64,000 bases of DNA from Meira nashicola (Eukaryota > Basidiomycota > Exobasidiomycetes > Exobasidiales > Brachybasidiaceae), in assembly GCA_001600355.1 (NCBI GenBank), contig BCJU01000001.1, positions 1,571,178-1,635,177 on the forward strand, read 5' to 3'. Below, one piece after another: positions 1 through 8,737 of the stretch (its first letter is position 1; each line of letters starts with the position of its first letter). The notes below the pieces were generated by a model that worked only from the letters and a program-made list of their open reading frames with translations, was not told where the DNA came from and searched no databases. Both the position numbers and the translations under genes were made by a program.

Positions 1-1245
1 CTCGTGGGTGGTGGTGTTGGTATGGCATCTATGATCGTTCCTACGTATTTGGCAGAATGTGCACCTCCTTCAATACGAGGTAGAATTATCGCCATTAACT
101 CAATTCTCATCACTGGCGGTCAAGTGATTGCTTATTCTGTAGATGCCGCTTTTTATTCTTTACCACATGGATGGCGATGGATGGTTCTGGCTGGTGGGCT
201 ACCTGCAATTATTCAGCTGATCGGATTATTCTACCTTGACGAATCTCCACGTTGGTTAATCTCAAAAGGAAAACATGTAAGAGCAAGACATGTTCTCACA
301 CGCATATATCCGTTTGCTGACAATCAAGCGATTGATTTACACATCAATAAGATCGAAGCAAGTCTCAATCACACATCTACTGCTTCTCGAGATGCTAATG
401 TATCATCGGATTCAAACAAATCGAACGATTTCCGAGCACAGTGGAAATTGCTTTGGAGTGAAAAAGCCAATCGGAAAGCACTATTTCTTGCTTGTGGACT
501 TCAAGCTGGACAGCAGCTGATCGGAGCAAATTCAATCCTGTACTATTCATCACGTTTGCTTCTCATGGCTGGATTTAATGCTAATCCGAATTTAGCAGCT
601 ATTTGGGTAGCCTTGGCAAATTTTATCGGAACGGTGATCGCGCTTCGATTGGTCGATAGTATTGGCAGAAGAAAGCTCTTGCTCAGAGCGACAGCAGCAG
701 CTACAGTCTCTCTGGCATTCTTGGCTATTTCGCTAGGTCAAATTGACACCGGAGGTGTGACAGATCATGTAGGCACATCACCGCCAGCAGTACATCCAAG
801 CCCTTGGGCTTATATCTGTCTGATTGCGATGGTACTTTTCCTATTCTTTTATGCTCTTGGGATCGGAATTGTGCCTTGGCTCGTTCAAAGTGAGGTTTTC
901 TCTAGTTCTGTTCGAGGTGTTGGAGCCGGACTTGCAACAGCAACGAATTGGTCAATGAATTTATTAACGAGTGCAACGTTTTTGGACCTGGTCCGGCTCA
1001 TAACACCACAAGGATCTTTTTGGCTTTACGCAATCGTTGGTGCATTAACATGGACATTTGCTTATACCTATCTTCCTGAATTAAAAGGCATATCTATCAA
1101 TGATGTACAAGCCGCTCTAGACAGTGACGATCCTTTCCGTTCACAGAACGGTACTCGAGGTGCTTATGCTCCGCTGAATCGACAAGATGATCGCAACGAG
1201 GAAGATGATGCTTTTGACAGTCGAGATGATGATACATCGCTCTAA
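1..1245 (+). CDS. Major facilitator sugar/myo-inositol transporter, 5' end missing
   Basis: The frame is open from the first base, so the gene starts upstream of the window; about 414 residues remain. It is a sugar-porter family MFS protein that would carry a polyol or sugar across a membrane with protons. Visible family marks are the PTYLAE segment of the N-terminal half, GRIIAINSILITGGQ, the central ESPRWL motif near residue 80, the DSIGRR loop of the second half near residue 218, and a PELKG variant of the C-terminal PETKG motif. The 'ITGGQ' stretch and overall pattern fit the Itr1/Itr2 myo-inositol group best, which is a family-level inference. A hydrophilic acidic tail of about 45 residues ends the protein. 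The next gene converges on it. Confidence 0.85.
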   Translation, partial: LVGGGVGMASMIVPTYLAECAPPSIRGRIIAINSILITGGQVIAYSVDAAFYSLPHGWRWMVLAGGLPAIIQLIGLFYLDESPRWLISKGKHVRARHVLTRIYPFADNQAIDLHINKIEASLNHTSTASRDANVSSDSNKSNDFRAQWKLLWSEKANRKALFLACGLQAGQQLIGANSILYYSSRLLLMAGFNANPNLAAIWVALANFIGTVIALRLVDSIGRRKLLLRATAAATVSLAFLAISLGQIDTGGVTDHVGTSPPAVHPSPWAYICLIAMVLFLFFYALGIGIVPWLVQSEVFSSSVRGVGAGLATATNWSMNLLTSATFLDLVRLITPQGSFWLYAIVGALTWTFAYTYLPELKGISINDVQAALDSDDPFRSQNGTRGAYAPLNRQDDRNEEDDAFDSRDDDTSL

Positions 1246-1314
1246 TATCATTGAAGTGTAATACAAGTGTACAATAGAATACAAGTAAAAATACATGCTT
1301 TTTGCGCTGAGGCT

Positions 1315-2487
1315 CTAAGTATTTCTTCCGTCATTTTGTACAATAGCTCGCTCTTTCGCCAAACGGACGAGAATTCTCTGATGAAGTGAAGACTTATCTC
1401 TCTTTCTTTTCTGATCAGCTTTGTCCCTTTCCGCTTCTAATTTATTGAGAAGGCGCGCTCTTCGTTGAATGACCTCCAATCGCAAAGAATGTTCATCGTC
1501 GGTCATAAATTCGCCCTTTACATTAGCGACTTGAGATGATTCTTCTGTATATCCTTCTTGATCATTCTTTCGACGAGCAAGCAAACGTTCAGATACTCGC
1601 TCCTCTGGCCAATCGTACGTTGCCCATGCATCAAAAGCTGCTATCTTATCAGGATGGGCGCCTGATCCTGCAGATATGAATCGTAAGAATGTATAAATTT
1701 CATGACAAAAGTGTTGAGCACCTTCTATGCCCAAAAAATCAGCCAAAAGGTTGATAGATTCGTTCGATTTAACGTGAAGTGATCGAAATACGTTAATCGA
1801 ATAAGTTGCCAAAAAATCTACGTCTAAATTCGTCATCGGATATGCTAATAATTCACGACGGATGAAATGCAATAAAATTTGTTGCAAAGAAGGAGTATTA
1901 GCGATTACGCTTGGAGATGCTGGTGCTGCAAGACGAGAAGATCGATTGGTGCCCATATGCTTGCAATACAAAGATTGACGATAGATTCTTCTTCGAATCG
2001 AGAGTTGTTTCTCCCATCTTGCTGAAGCTTCTTGCTGATAATTTTCGTAGTGTGGTCTTGTACGATATGGATGCGGTCTGAAAGATCGACGTTGCGCTTG
2101 AGAGGCTGCTATCGAAAGAAGATCTGAACAGCTTTTCTCTTCCCCTTTCACCTTTTCGGGTAATCTGTGGCGAATATAATCATCGTCACTACGAATCGAA
2201 TGAATCACATATCCTTCAATATTCGTATTACACAAAGGACATCTCTGATGGATTGCTGTCCATTGCATAATACAGCTAAAGCAAAAAAGCGAATGTTGAC
2301 ATGCTGACAAGATGGTGCGATCCTGTATATTGCCCAAGCATATCAAACATGAATCTTGATCAAATTCCTCCACAACATCATCGATAGGACAGCTTTCGCT
2401 CAAAGTCATATTCTCTGCCAATATGGTATCATTACCATCTTCCTTCTCTTCGCGTGAAGAAGATGCTATCTTTGAACCATCGAGCAT
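1315..2487 (-). CDS. RING-finger E3 ubiquitin ligase, Topors-like
   Basis: A 390-residue protein with a C3HC4 RING near the N-terminus: Cys47, Cys50, Cys63, His65, Cys69, Cys72, Cys83 and Cys86 have correct spacing. The RING is followed by a short basic/acidic patch (IRSDDDYIRHRL). A helical region at about residues 205-310, with leucines and aromatic residues, resembles the conserved second region of Topors-type ligases. The C-terminus is a highly charged Lys/Arg/Glu helix. It probably transfers ubiquitin (or SUMO, as Topors does) in the nucleus; the substrate is unknown. It is transcribed divergently from NHX1. Topors assignment is inference; the RING is plain. Confidence 0.8.
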   Translation of the reverse strand: MLDGSKIASSSREEKEDGNDTILAENMTLSESCPIDDVVEEFDQDSCLICLGNIQDRTILSACQHSLFCFSCIMQWTAIHQRCPLCNTNIEGYVIHSIRSDDDYIRHRLPEKVKGEEKSCSDLLSIAASQAQRRSFRPHPYRTRPHYENYQQEASARWEKQLSIRRRIYRQSLYCKHMGTNRSSRLAAPASPSVIANTPSLQQILLHFIRRELLAYPMTNLDVDFLATYSINVFRSLHVKSNESINLLADFLGIEGAQHFCHEIYTFLRFISAGSGAHPDKIAAFDAWATYDWPEERVSERLLARRKNDQEGYTEESSQVANVKGEFMTDDEHSLRLEVIQRRARLLNKLEAERDKADQKRKRDKSSLHQRILVRLAKERAIVQNDGRNT

Positions 2488-2936
2488 CTATAGTATGATG
2501 GTTTCATGAAAAGAAGCGTTTTTCTCCATAACCTGGACGGTTGGCTGAGCTATATTATTGCATTCAAACCGAGATTTGAAATTACACCCGCGTTGCAAGC
2601 GCCGGCGCCTGCAAGCTTGGTCAAGCCTCGGCGTAATAAGCGCAGCTTTAAAGTTTAGTACCCGTGCTCGCGGCAATAAAATAAAGATGCATCCTAAACA
2701 CATTCCTTCAACGTCATCACAATCAATTCGACGCCCAACACCGCAAGTTGCGAGACAATATCAACACAAATCAATGGGGCGGAGTCTTTTTCGCTAAAGT
2801 ATCGACGAAGGAGGTAGTGTTGGAAAAACTTGGCTTTGAGTAAAGATCAAAGACACAGCATTCATCTGGTATATCAAATCGTTCATTCACATCACATCCA
2901 CAACAACTTCGTCAAGACTTTTCACAACTCTCGAAG
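2488..2936. promoter_or_regulatory. Divergent promoter between the RING gene and NHX1
   Basis: A 449-bp divergent intergenic region with no convincing gene. It carries a GC-rich near-perfect 22-bp palindrome at 2593-2614 (core GCGCCGGCGC) in otherwise AT-leaning DNA. Short frames here are chance. Confidence 0.5.
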
Positions 2937-5210
2937 ATGTCTGCACTTACTTCCCTGCTTGCCGCCGAGCCAACGCAGGCTCCTACTTCTCCTCCTTTGG
3001 CTGAAGAACAGGAGAAATATTCATCACTAGCTCTTTTCGTCGTTCTTGCTTTACTAATTGGAAGTTTTTGGACATCCTATTATCTCAAAGTGAAAAGAAT
3101 TACTGCAGTACATGAAACGATTGTAGGCTTGTTTGCGGGTATGTTCGTTGGAGCGGTACTGCGAATTGGACCGGGAGAACAAGTACAAAAGATGCTAAGT
3201 TTTAGTAATACGATCATGTTGAACGTATTACTGCCTCCGATCATCTTGGCAAGTGGTTATGACCTTCGACAGGAGAGCTTTTTCCGAAATTTTGGTGTAA
3301 TATTGACTTTCGCTTTTGCTGGTACATTTATTAGTGCAATCGTGATTGGAGTGATTGCCTATTTGTGGTCTCTTCTCCGTCTCGAATCATTATCGATTAG
3401 CCTTTTGGATTGCCTCATTTTCGGCTCGACACTTAGTGCAACGGATCCAGTAACGATCTTGGCCATCTTCAATACTTACAAAGTCGATCCTGAACTGTAC
3501 AGTATCATCTTTGGCGAAAGTTTGCTGAATGATGCCGTATCTATCGTTATGTTTGATGTATTGTCCACCTTTCGACACAAACACATTAGCATTGCGTCAA
3601 TCTTCCATGGATTTGGACTTTTCATCTTTATCTTCACTTTCAGCTTGGCGCTAGGTGTGGCTTTTGGTTTAGGGTGCTCACTTATGCTAAAACATAGTAG
3701 ACTTTCTACCTATCCACCTCTTGAAACAGCACTGGTGCTTCTAATCGCTTATACTAGCTATTTCTTCAGTAACGGGGTAACGATGAGTGGAATCGTCAGT
3801 CTTCTCTTCTGCGGTATCACACTCAAACACTATGCTTATCACAACATGTCAAGGCGAACACAAAGGGCTACTCGATACATCTTTCAGACGTTGGCAAATC
3901 TCTCGGAGAACTTTATCTTTATCTACCTTGGTCTCAGTCTGTTCACACAAGATATGCTGGTATACAAACCGTTGTTTATCATCGTCACAGTTGCGGCTGT
4001 AGTTGCTTCTCGTTATGCTGCAGTATTTCCGATCGCAGGACTGGTTAACATGGTCAAACGTGCTCGACAACGTAAACGTAGACGCTCAGGAGCAGGAAGT
4101 ATTCGAAGTCCGAATAATGCTGAAGAAGAGCTACCGCGCGAATATCAAATCATGCTCTTTTGGGCAGGATTACGGGGTGCTGTCGGTTTTGCTTTGTCTG
4201 CCGGTATCGAAGGTCAATATGCAGCAGCCTTGCAAACTACCGTCCTTGTTGCGGTAGTGTTGACAGTGATTGTATTTGGTGGAACGACTGCACAAATGTT
4301 GGAAATTCTTGGAATCAGAACGGGTGTTGAGGATGACGAAGGAGATTCAACGGATGAAGAAGAAGAGGCAGAAATTGCAGCGCTACGTATTCGCTCGATG
4401 CGCAATAGACGGAGATCTGTTGCTAGATCTGGACAGAATGGTAGAAGCAAATTCGCTCCTGAATCACAATCTCTCTATACTGATACCGAAGAAGGCAGCG
4501 CATTGAACCATTCTGGTAATGCAGCTTGGCAGAATGGCTCTCAGCCAGGACGTGATTATGTCGTAGATGATGATAATTCATCGAGCTCCACAGAAGTATT
4601 ACCATCCAAACCCACAAACGCAACATCGGGCGGAGTGGGAGCTGGAGCACGATCGCAGAATGAAGAATTTGCAGTACCGCCTGAAGAAGAGACGAACATC
4701 AAACGCTTCTTAGATCGAGCAGGTCTAATTATGCGAGACGGAAGATGGTTTTCCACTTTAGATCAAAGGTATTTAACGCCTTTGTTCACGAATAGCGTTG
4801 CCAGTCGTAAACATGAAGAACGAAAAGCAATGCGAAGGGGTGAAGCTGCATTAGCATCTTCTATGGGCACAGCTGAATTACCTTCAAGTGGAATAGGAGG
4901 TGTTTCGGGTACAGCTTGGCATCAAAGTGGTGGCACTAGCGGGAATGTAATTGGTGATTTAGGACCATTAGGACCTCTATCAGAAAGGGATGCAGATGTA
5001 GTAGATGAAGAGGACGAAGATGAAGGATTTGTTAGGCCTTTGAATACGTCTACTTCGACAACTAGCTTCAATAATCCAGGTAGCGGTCGTCAAACACCAA
5101 TAAGACGAGCTGCAAGTCGGACAGGCTCAACAGATGATTTACAAGGGACTTATAATGCGCAAAGTTCAAATGCATCATCTTCTCGCGTTACTGGTGCATT
5201 TTCTCCTTGA
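2937..5210 (+). CDS. NHX1: Endosomal/vacuolar Na+(K+)/H+ exchanger, NHE family
   Basis: A 757-residue CPA1-family antiporter. It would exchange cytosolic Na+ or K+ for lumenal protons in late endosomes or vacuole, controlling lumenal pH, salt tolerance and trafficking. Membrane segments occupy about residues 30-455. Diagnostic motifs are the inhibitor-site-like LLPPI (98-102), ATDPV (168-172) and the transport-core FGESLLNDAVSIV (192-204) with the acidic pair. A Lys/Arg-rich cytosolic loop near residues 370-400 precedes the AGLRGAVGFAL helix. The tail of roughly 300 residues is acidic, serine-rich and low complexity, longer than in yeast Nhx1. The ATG at 2937 follows CT/A-rich leader sequence and gives a short lumenal N-terminus before the first helix. 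Confidence 0.95.
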   Translation: MSALTSLLAAEPTQAPTSPPLAEEQEKYSSLALFVVLALLIGSFWTSYYLKVKRITAVHETIVGLFAGMFVGAVLRIGPGEQVQKMLSFSNTIMLNVLLPPIILASGYDLRQESFFRNFGVILTFAFAGTFISAIVIGVIAYLWSLLRLESLSISLLDCLIFGSTLSATDPVTILAIFNTYKVDPELYSIIFGESLLNDAVSIVMFDVLSTFRHKHISIASIFHGFGLFIFIFTFSLALGVAFGLGCSLMLKHSRLSTYPPLETALVLLIAYTSYFFSNGVTMSGIVSLLFCGITLKHYAYHNMSRRTQRATRYIFQTLANLSENFIFIYLGLSLFTQDMLVYKPLFIIVTVAAVVASRYAAVFPIAGLVNMVKRARQRKRRRSGAGSIRSPNNAEEELPREYQIMLFWAGLRGAVGFALSAGIEGQYAAALQTTVLVAVVLTVIVFGGTTAQMLEILGIRTGVEDDEGDSTDEEEEAEIAALRIRSMRNRRRSVARSGQNGRSKFAPESQSLYTDTEEGSALNHSGNAAWQNGSQPGRDYVVDDDNSSSSTEVLPSKPTNATSGGVGAGARSQNEEFAVPPEEETNIKRFLDRAGLIMRDGRWFSTLDQRYLTPLFTNSVASRKHEERKAMRRGEAALASSMGTAELPSSGIGGVSGTAWHQSGGTSGNVIGDLGPLGPLSERDADVVDEEDEDEGFVRPLNTSTSTTSFNNPGSGRQTPIRRAASRTGSTDDLQGTYNAQSSNASSSRVTGAFSP

Positions 5211-5356
5211 TATCTAACTAACACCCTTTGCTTTTGTTTCTATAAATTTGTACAATATCATATGATCGGCAAATAGCCAGAATGATAGATACTGAGTTAC
5301 TTAAATTGAATACAATTAGGATACAAGTACAGTGCCAAAATAATTCCCCTTTCCAA

Positions 5357-6586
5357 TCATCCGACCTTTCGTGCTCCGCGAATGGCACCTCCCACGCAGC
5401 TTACCACGATCTCCTCAACAAATTCAGCAGCAGCTTCACCGTCCCCATCTTCGTCTTCTTCGGTTCGTACTACCTCGTGTCTCTGTGATTTTAGTTGAAA
5501 TGTGATGCCCATAAACTGACGCAAATCTCGTAAGGTCACAATGGCTTGTGGTGTTAATTGACCAAATCGAGCTTTTCCAACATCTTGCGGTCCTAAAGCC
5601 ATGAGCAAGAGAGTCATAGATTGATGCGTTCTTGGCACACAACCTCTTGATGCAATTTCGGTCAAGAGCATTCTTGCTGCTTCTATAGCAACCTCTTCAG
5701 GTGTTTGACCAGGTTTGGAAATACACTCTGAGCAATGCAAAGCTCCTGTATTGCTACTTGCAACCAAAGATAATCCAAATCCAGGCGATTTTCCTGCTTC
5801 TTCACCTCTATATACATCAGCGAATAAATAAAGATCAGGTATATATCTGTTCAATATTCCACGTGCTGCTTCTACCATTCGATTTGCCATTTGAGGACTA
5901 ACTCTTGTAGCACTTGCAACTCCTCTAATTCGTTTTATTCTTCCTGCATTTGTGAAATCCAACGTTCTAAGCATTCCACCCATATTTCCTGCACCACTTG
6001 AAGCGGCATTTGGGAGTAATGGACAGCGAAAGTATACACTTCCACCTCCTAAAGGCGCAGCACCACGAGCTGTGATTCGTAATTCGAGAGAAGAGGCTAA
6101 TGAAGATGCAGAAGGCAAGAAAAGACTCAAGATGGGCAAAGATACCGTTCTGATCAAATCAACTCCAAGATCATGATCACCAGTTGTGATACCTTTGAGG
6201 GTTAAACTAAGTTCTTTCTTCGCAAAAGGTGCTAGAACGATTATCCATTCTAGATAATATCCAACTTCTCGCGATGTTCCACAATCGTGTTGTACATTAC
6301 CACCTGTAAGCGTTCCTGGTTTGAAGCTAAGAGATGTTCCCGTATATCCGATTTCAATCTTGCTACCGTTTGTAATCTTTTCTAATAATCTCAAAAAACC
6401 TGCTTCATATTCACGTAAGCCTGGCGAAGTACTCTTTGCACGTATACCTGTAATCACAACCGGTCGACCAGTCAAAATTGATAAAATTAATCGAGCTCGT
6501 AAATTATGATGACCTTGAAACCTCAATAAACGTTCATGTGCATTATTGACCGGTTTGCTCGAAGAGCTTGAAGCCGATGGCGCCAT
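5357..6586 (-). CDS. RCL1: RNA 3'-terminal phosphate cyclase-like protein Rcl1
   Basis: A 409-residue member of the RNA cyclase fold family. Rcl1 proteins lack cyclase activity; with the GTPase Bms1 they act in the SSU processome during early 18S pre-rRNA cleavage in the nucleolus. The N-terminal LRFQGHHNLRARLILS, the STSPGLREYE segment and HDCGTSREVGYYLEW match Rcl1, while the catalytic histidine motif of true cyclases is not apparent. GGGSVYFRCP in the middle and TPQAIVTLRDLRQFMGI near the C-terminus also fit. Length is somewhat longer than the yeast protein. The last residues include an acidic insertion (EEDEDGDGEAAAEF). It is divergent from the SIKE-like gene. Confidence 0.93.
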   Translation of the reverse strand: MAPSASSSSSKPVNNAHERLLRFQGHHNLRARLILSILTGRPVVITGIRAKSTSPGLREYEAGFLRLLEKITNGSKIEIGYTGTSLSFKPGTLTGGNVQHDCGTSREVGYYLEWIIVLAPFAKKELSLTLKGITTGDHDLGVDLIRTVSLPILSLFLPSASSLASSLELRITARGAAPLGGGSVYFRCPLLPNAASSGAGNMGGMLRTLDFTNAGRIKRIRGVASATRVSPQMANRMVEAARGILNRYIPDLYLFADVYRGEEAGKSPGFGLSLVASSNTGALHCSECISKPGQTPEEVAIEAARMLLTEIASRGCVPRTHQSMTLLLMALGPQDVGKARFGQLTPQAIVTLRDLRQFMGITFQLKSQRHEVVRTEEDEDGDGEAAAEFVEEIVVSCVGGAIRGARKVG

Positions 6587-6880
6587 CTCTAGGTATATTG
6601 TATGGTTACTAAGTCAAGGAAGCATAAAAGAACTTACAGGATATTCTTGTCTTAGAACGAAATTCCAAAAATTTAGATTCACGTGCGTATATGCAATCCA
6701 TGCACAGCGCGTCGGTGGCTCTGATAGGAAACCAATATTGGCGCCTTTGGGCCGCCCTGGAAAGCATTCAACTGGCCAACCTACTCCGCACTACAGATCT
6801 GGTGCATATATTCTATAGATAATGTTCTTCTGTTGATCTAGACTTATTTCGATAACACCACCACAAAAGACAATCTCGTC
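6587..6880. promoter_or_regulatory. Divergent promoter RCL1 / SIKE-like gene
   Basis: 294 bp shared by two divergent genes. It contains the palindrome CCAATATTGG at 6732-6741, giving a CCAAT box on each strand, directly abutting GGCGCC at 6740-6745. A CCAAT-binding (HAP/NF-Y type) activator driving both directions is a reasonable inference. Confidence 0.45.
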
Positions 6881-8563
6881 ATGACGCTGGTAGAAGGCGA
6901 AGAGCTGCAAAGGCTATGGACTTTGGTATCAGAATTATCTTCGCAATTGAGTGCTAATCAACAATTATGTCAATCTTTACAAGCTCAAGCTGATGAGCTA
7001 AAAGGGCAAGCTTTGCATTCAGGGACAGGATATACATTGAGAAGATTCAATTTAGATATTTCTAAAGAGAAATTCGAATCGGAATTGGAAAAAGTAAATT
7101 CACAACTTGTGATGGAAAATCAACAATTAGCACATGAGAACAAACAGATTAGTATTTTGCTACGTGAATATGAATCAACGTTAGAAACAATCATGGCTAA
7201 ATTCCGATCATTTTCACATGCAACCCAACAACATACTCTAGCCCTCACATCGCATTATGAAACTTTGCTCTCAAACAATGCCTATGAAGTAGCCAACGCA
7301 GATCTTCGTGCCAATACTGCATTTAGCGAACATCTTTCGCATCTAGGCAGTCTTGTACGTTTGGCTTTACGTGACTTTGAAGGAGAAGCCAACGAAGAAC
7401 AAGATGATACTCAAGCTCATGACGTCGATCCTTTCGAAGCAGAAGGCTATCGAGTTGGTTCTCCATCCGGTTCAGGGCCCAGTGGTACATCACTCGCACT
7501 AGCCAGTGATACTGTTCATTCGTCATCCTCGTCATCGCCTGCCTTGCACAAAGTTAATCCAAAGAAAGCCAAGCAGCCTTATGGATCGGCTGCAGGAAGT
7601 AATCCAAAATGGCATGGAACTGGCGGCTATACGGGATTTCAAGGTGATCCAGACGCGGAAGTTGCCAATCACGCTCTGGAAAATCGGATCGAAGAAGAAC
7701 GCTTACGTGAAGAGAATGAAATGTTACGAAATTTGCTTCGAATAAGCACAGATTTGACACCAGAGGTTGCCGAAAGGCTTGGAATTGATATGCCTCCGCC
7801 GCCTACAGCCAGTACGTCTTCTGGGTGGCCCGGATCGGCTAAATTGAGCCTCGGAAAGCCACGTGGAAGTAGAAAATCACTCGGAGATATTTCACCTGGT
7901 GCAATAGCCCACTCAGAAAGGAATGCAGACGAGCAGCAGAACAACAGTGCTGAGCAACATGATGGTTTGCGTCAAATTACAGAAGATGACGACGATCAAG
8001 AGAGAGGTGTAGATGACGAAGAACAAACGAGAGAATCGTTTTCCTCGTCACCCACAGATGTACAAAAGTCTGATCCGATCCATACTCTTGATCACGTTAC
8101 TGAAGGTGCTGGAGCACCGCCTCAGCTTTCTGATATAGCAGATGGTTCTGATATCGGGTTGTCATCTCCGAGTGGTGGTATCGTGATCACACCAGACAGC
8201 TTAGCACAAGTTACGGAAGTGGAAGCAAATGAGAATGACGAGAAGTCAATTTCTTCTACAGCCCTAGGACTTCAAAGTATGACAGCTGCGACAGCAAAGA
8301 TGGAGACATCCCCAGCTCATGATCTAGTCGATGCTGGGACAGCACAAACTGAAGATAACAGTAGTGGCAATAGTAGTAGCAGTAGTAGTAATAGTAGCAG
8401 CGATGGCGAAAGTAATGATAGTAACGAGACATCCTCAACGCAGTCTGAGAGTTCGCAGGAATCTCGCACAGACAAACTTTTGGACGAGACTGAACACAAG
8501 CTGAAAGAAGCAGCGCTCGGCCCCAAAGCTGCTGATATTGTGTCCGAAGCAACACCATCATAA
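6881..8563 (+). CDS. SIKE/FGFR1OP2-family coiled-coil protein, probable STRIPAK subunit
   Basis: A 560-residue protein. The N-terminal 130 residues are a coiled coil with the segment ENKQISILLREYESTLE followed by a Met-x-Lys-Phe-Arg core. This matches the SIKE1/FGFR1OP2 family, whose fungal members are small coiled-coil subunits of the STRIPAK phosphatase-kinase complex that governs development and cell fusion. A second short coiled coil lies around residues 265-290 (RLREENEMLRNLLRI). The rest is disordered and acidic, with a Ser/Asn tract near residues 490-515. Much longer than animal SIKE because of this tail. Family assignment rests on the N-terminal pattern only, so the STRIPAK role is inference. 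Confidence 0.7.
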   Translation: MTLVEGEELQRLWTLVSELSSQLSANQQLCQSLQAQADELKGQALHSGTGYTLRRFNLDISKEKFESELEKVNSQLVMENQQLAHENKQISILLREYESTLETIMAKFRSFSHATQQHTLALTSHYETLLSNNAYEVANADLRANTAFSEHLSHLGSLVRLALRDFEGEANEEQDDTQAHDVDPFEAEGYRVGSPSGSGPSGTSLALASDTVHSSSSSSPALHKVNPKKAKQPYGSAAGSNPKWHGTGGYTGFQGDPDAEVANHALENRIEEERLREENEMLRNLLRISTDLTPEVAERLGIDMPPPPTASTSSGWPGSAKLSLGKPRGSRKSLGDISPGAIAHSERNADEQQNNSAEQHDGLRQITEDDDDQERGVDDEEQTRESFSSSPTDVQKSDPIHTLDHVTEGAGAPPQLSDIADGSDIGLSSPSGGIVITPDSLAQVTEVEANENDEKSISSTALGLQSMTAATAKMETSPAHDLVDAGTAQTEDNSSGNSSSSSSNSSSDGESNDSNETSSTQSESSQESRTDKLLDETEHKLKEAALGPKAADIVSEATPS

Positions 8564-8737
8564 GAAACTTCAAAAGATTCCTCAGAAGATTAGACTTTTC
8601 TACAAAGCCATTTAATATTAAAACATTACGCACGACTCCTCATTTGTATACCAAACAATGCCACATTTTAATGATTTACAATAGACAGAAACGTACAACG
8701 GTGATGCGAAGTACACTGATGCAGAGATCAGGAATGA

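Noticed and set aside
2558..2797. 79-codon plus-strand frame in the RING/NHX1 promoter
   Set aside because: Basic random composition, overlapping the palindrome; overlaps an equally random frame on the other strand.
8256..8633. Minus-strand frame rich in Tyr/Cys/Leu
   Set aside because: Antisense of the Ser/Asn repeat tract of the SIKE-like gene; a shadow.
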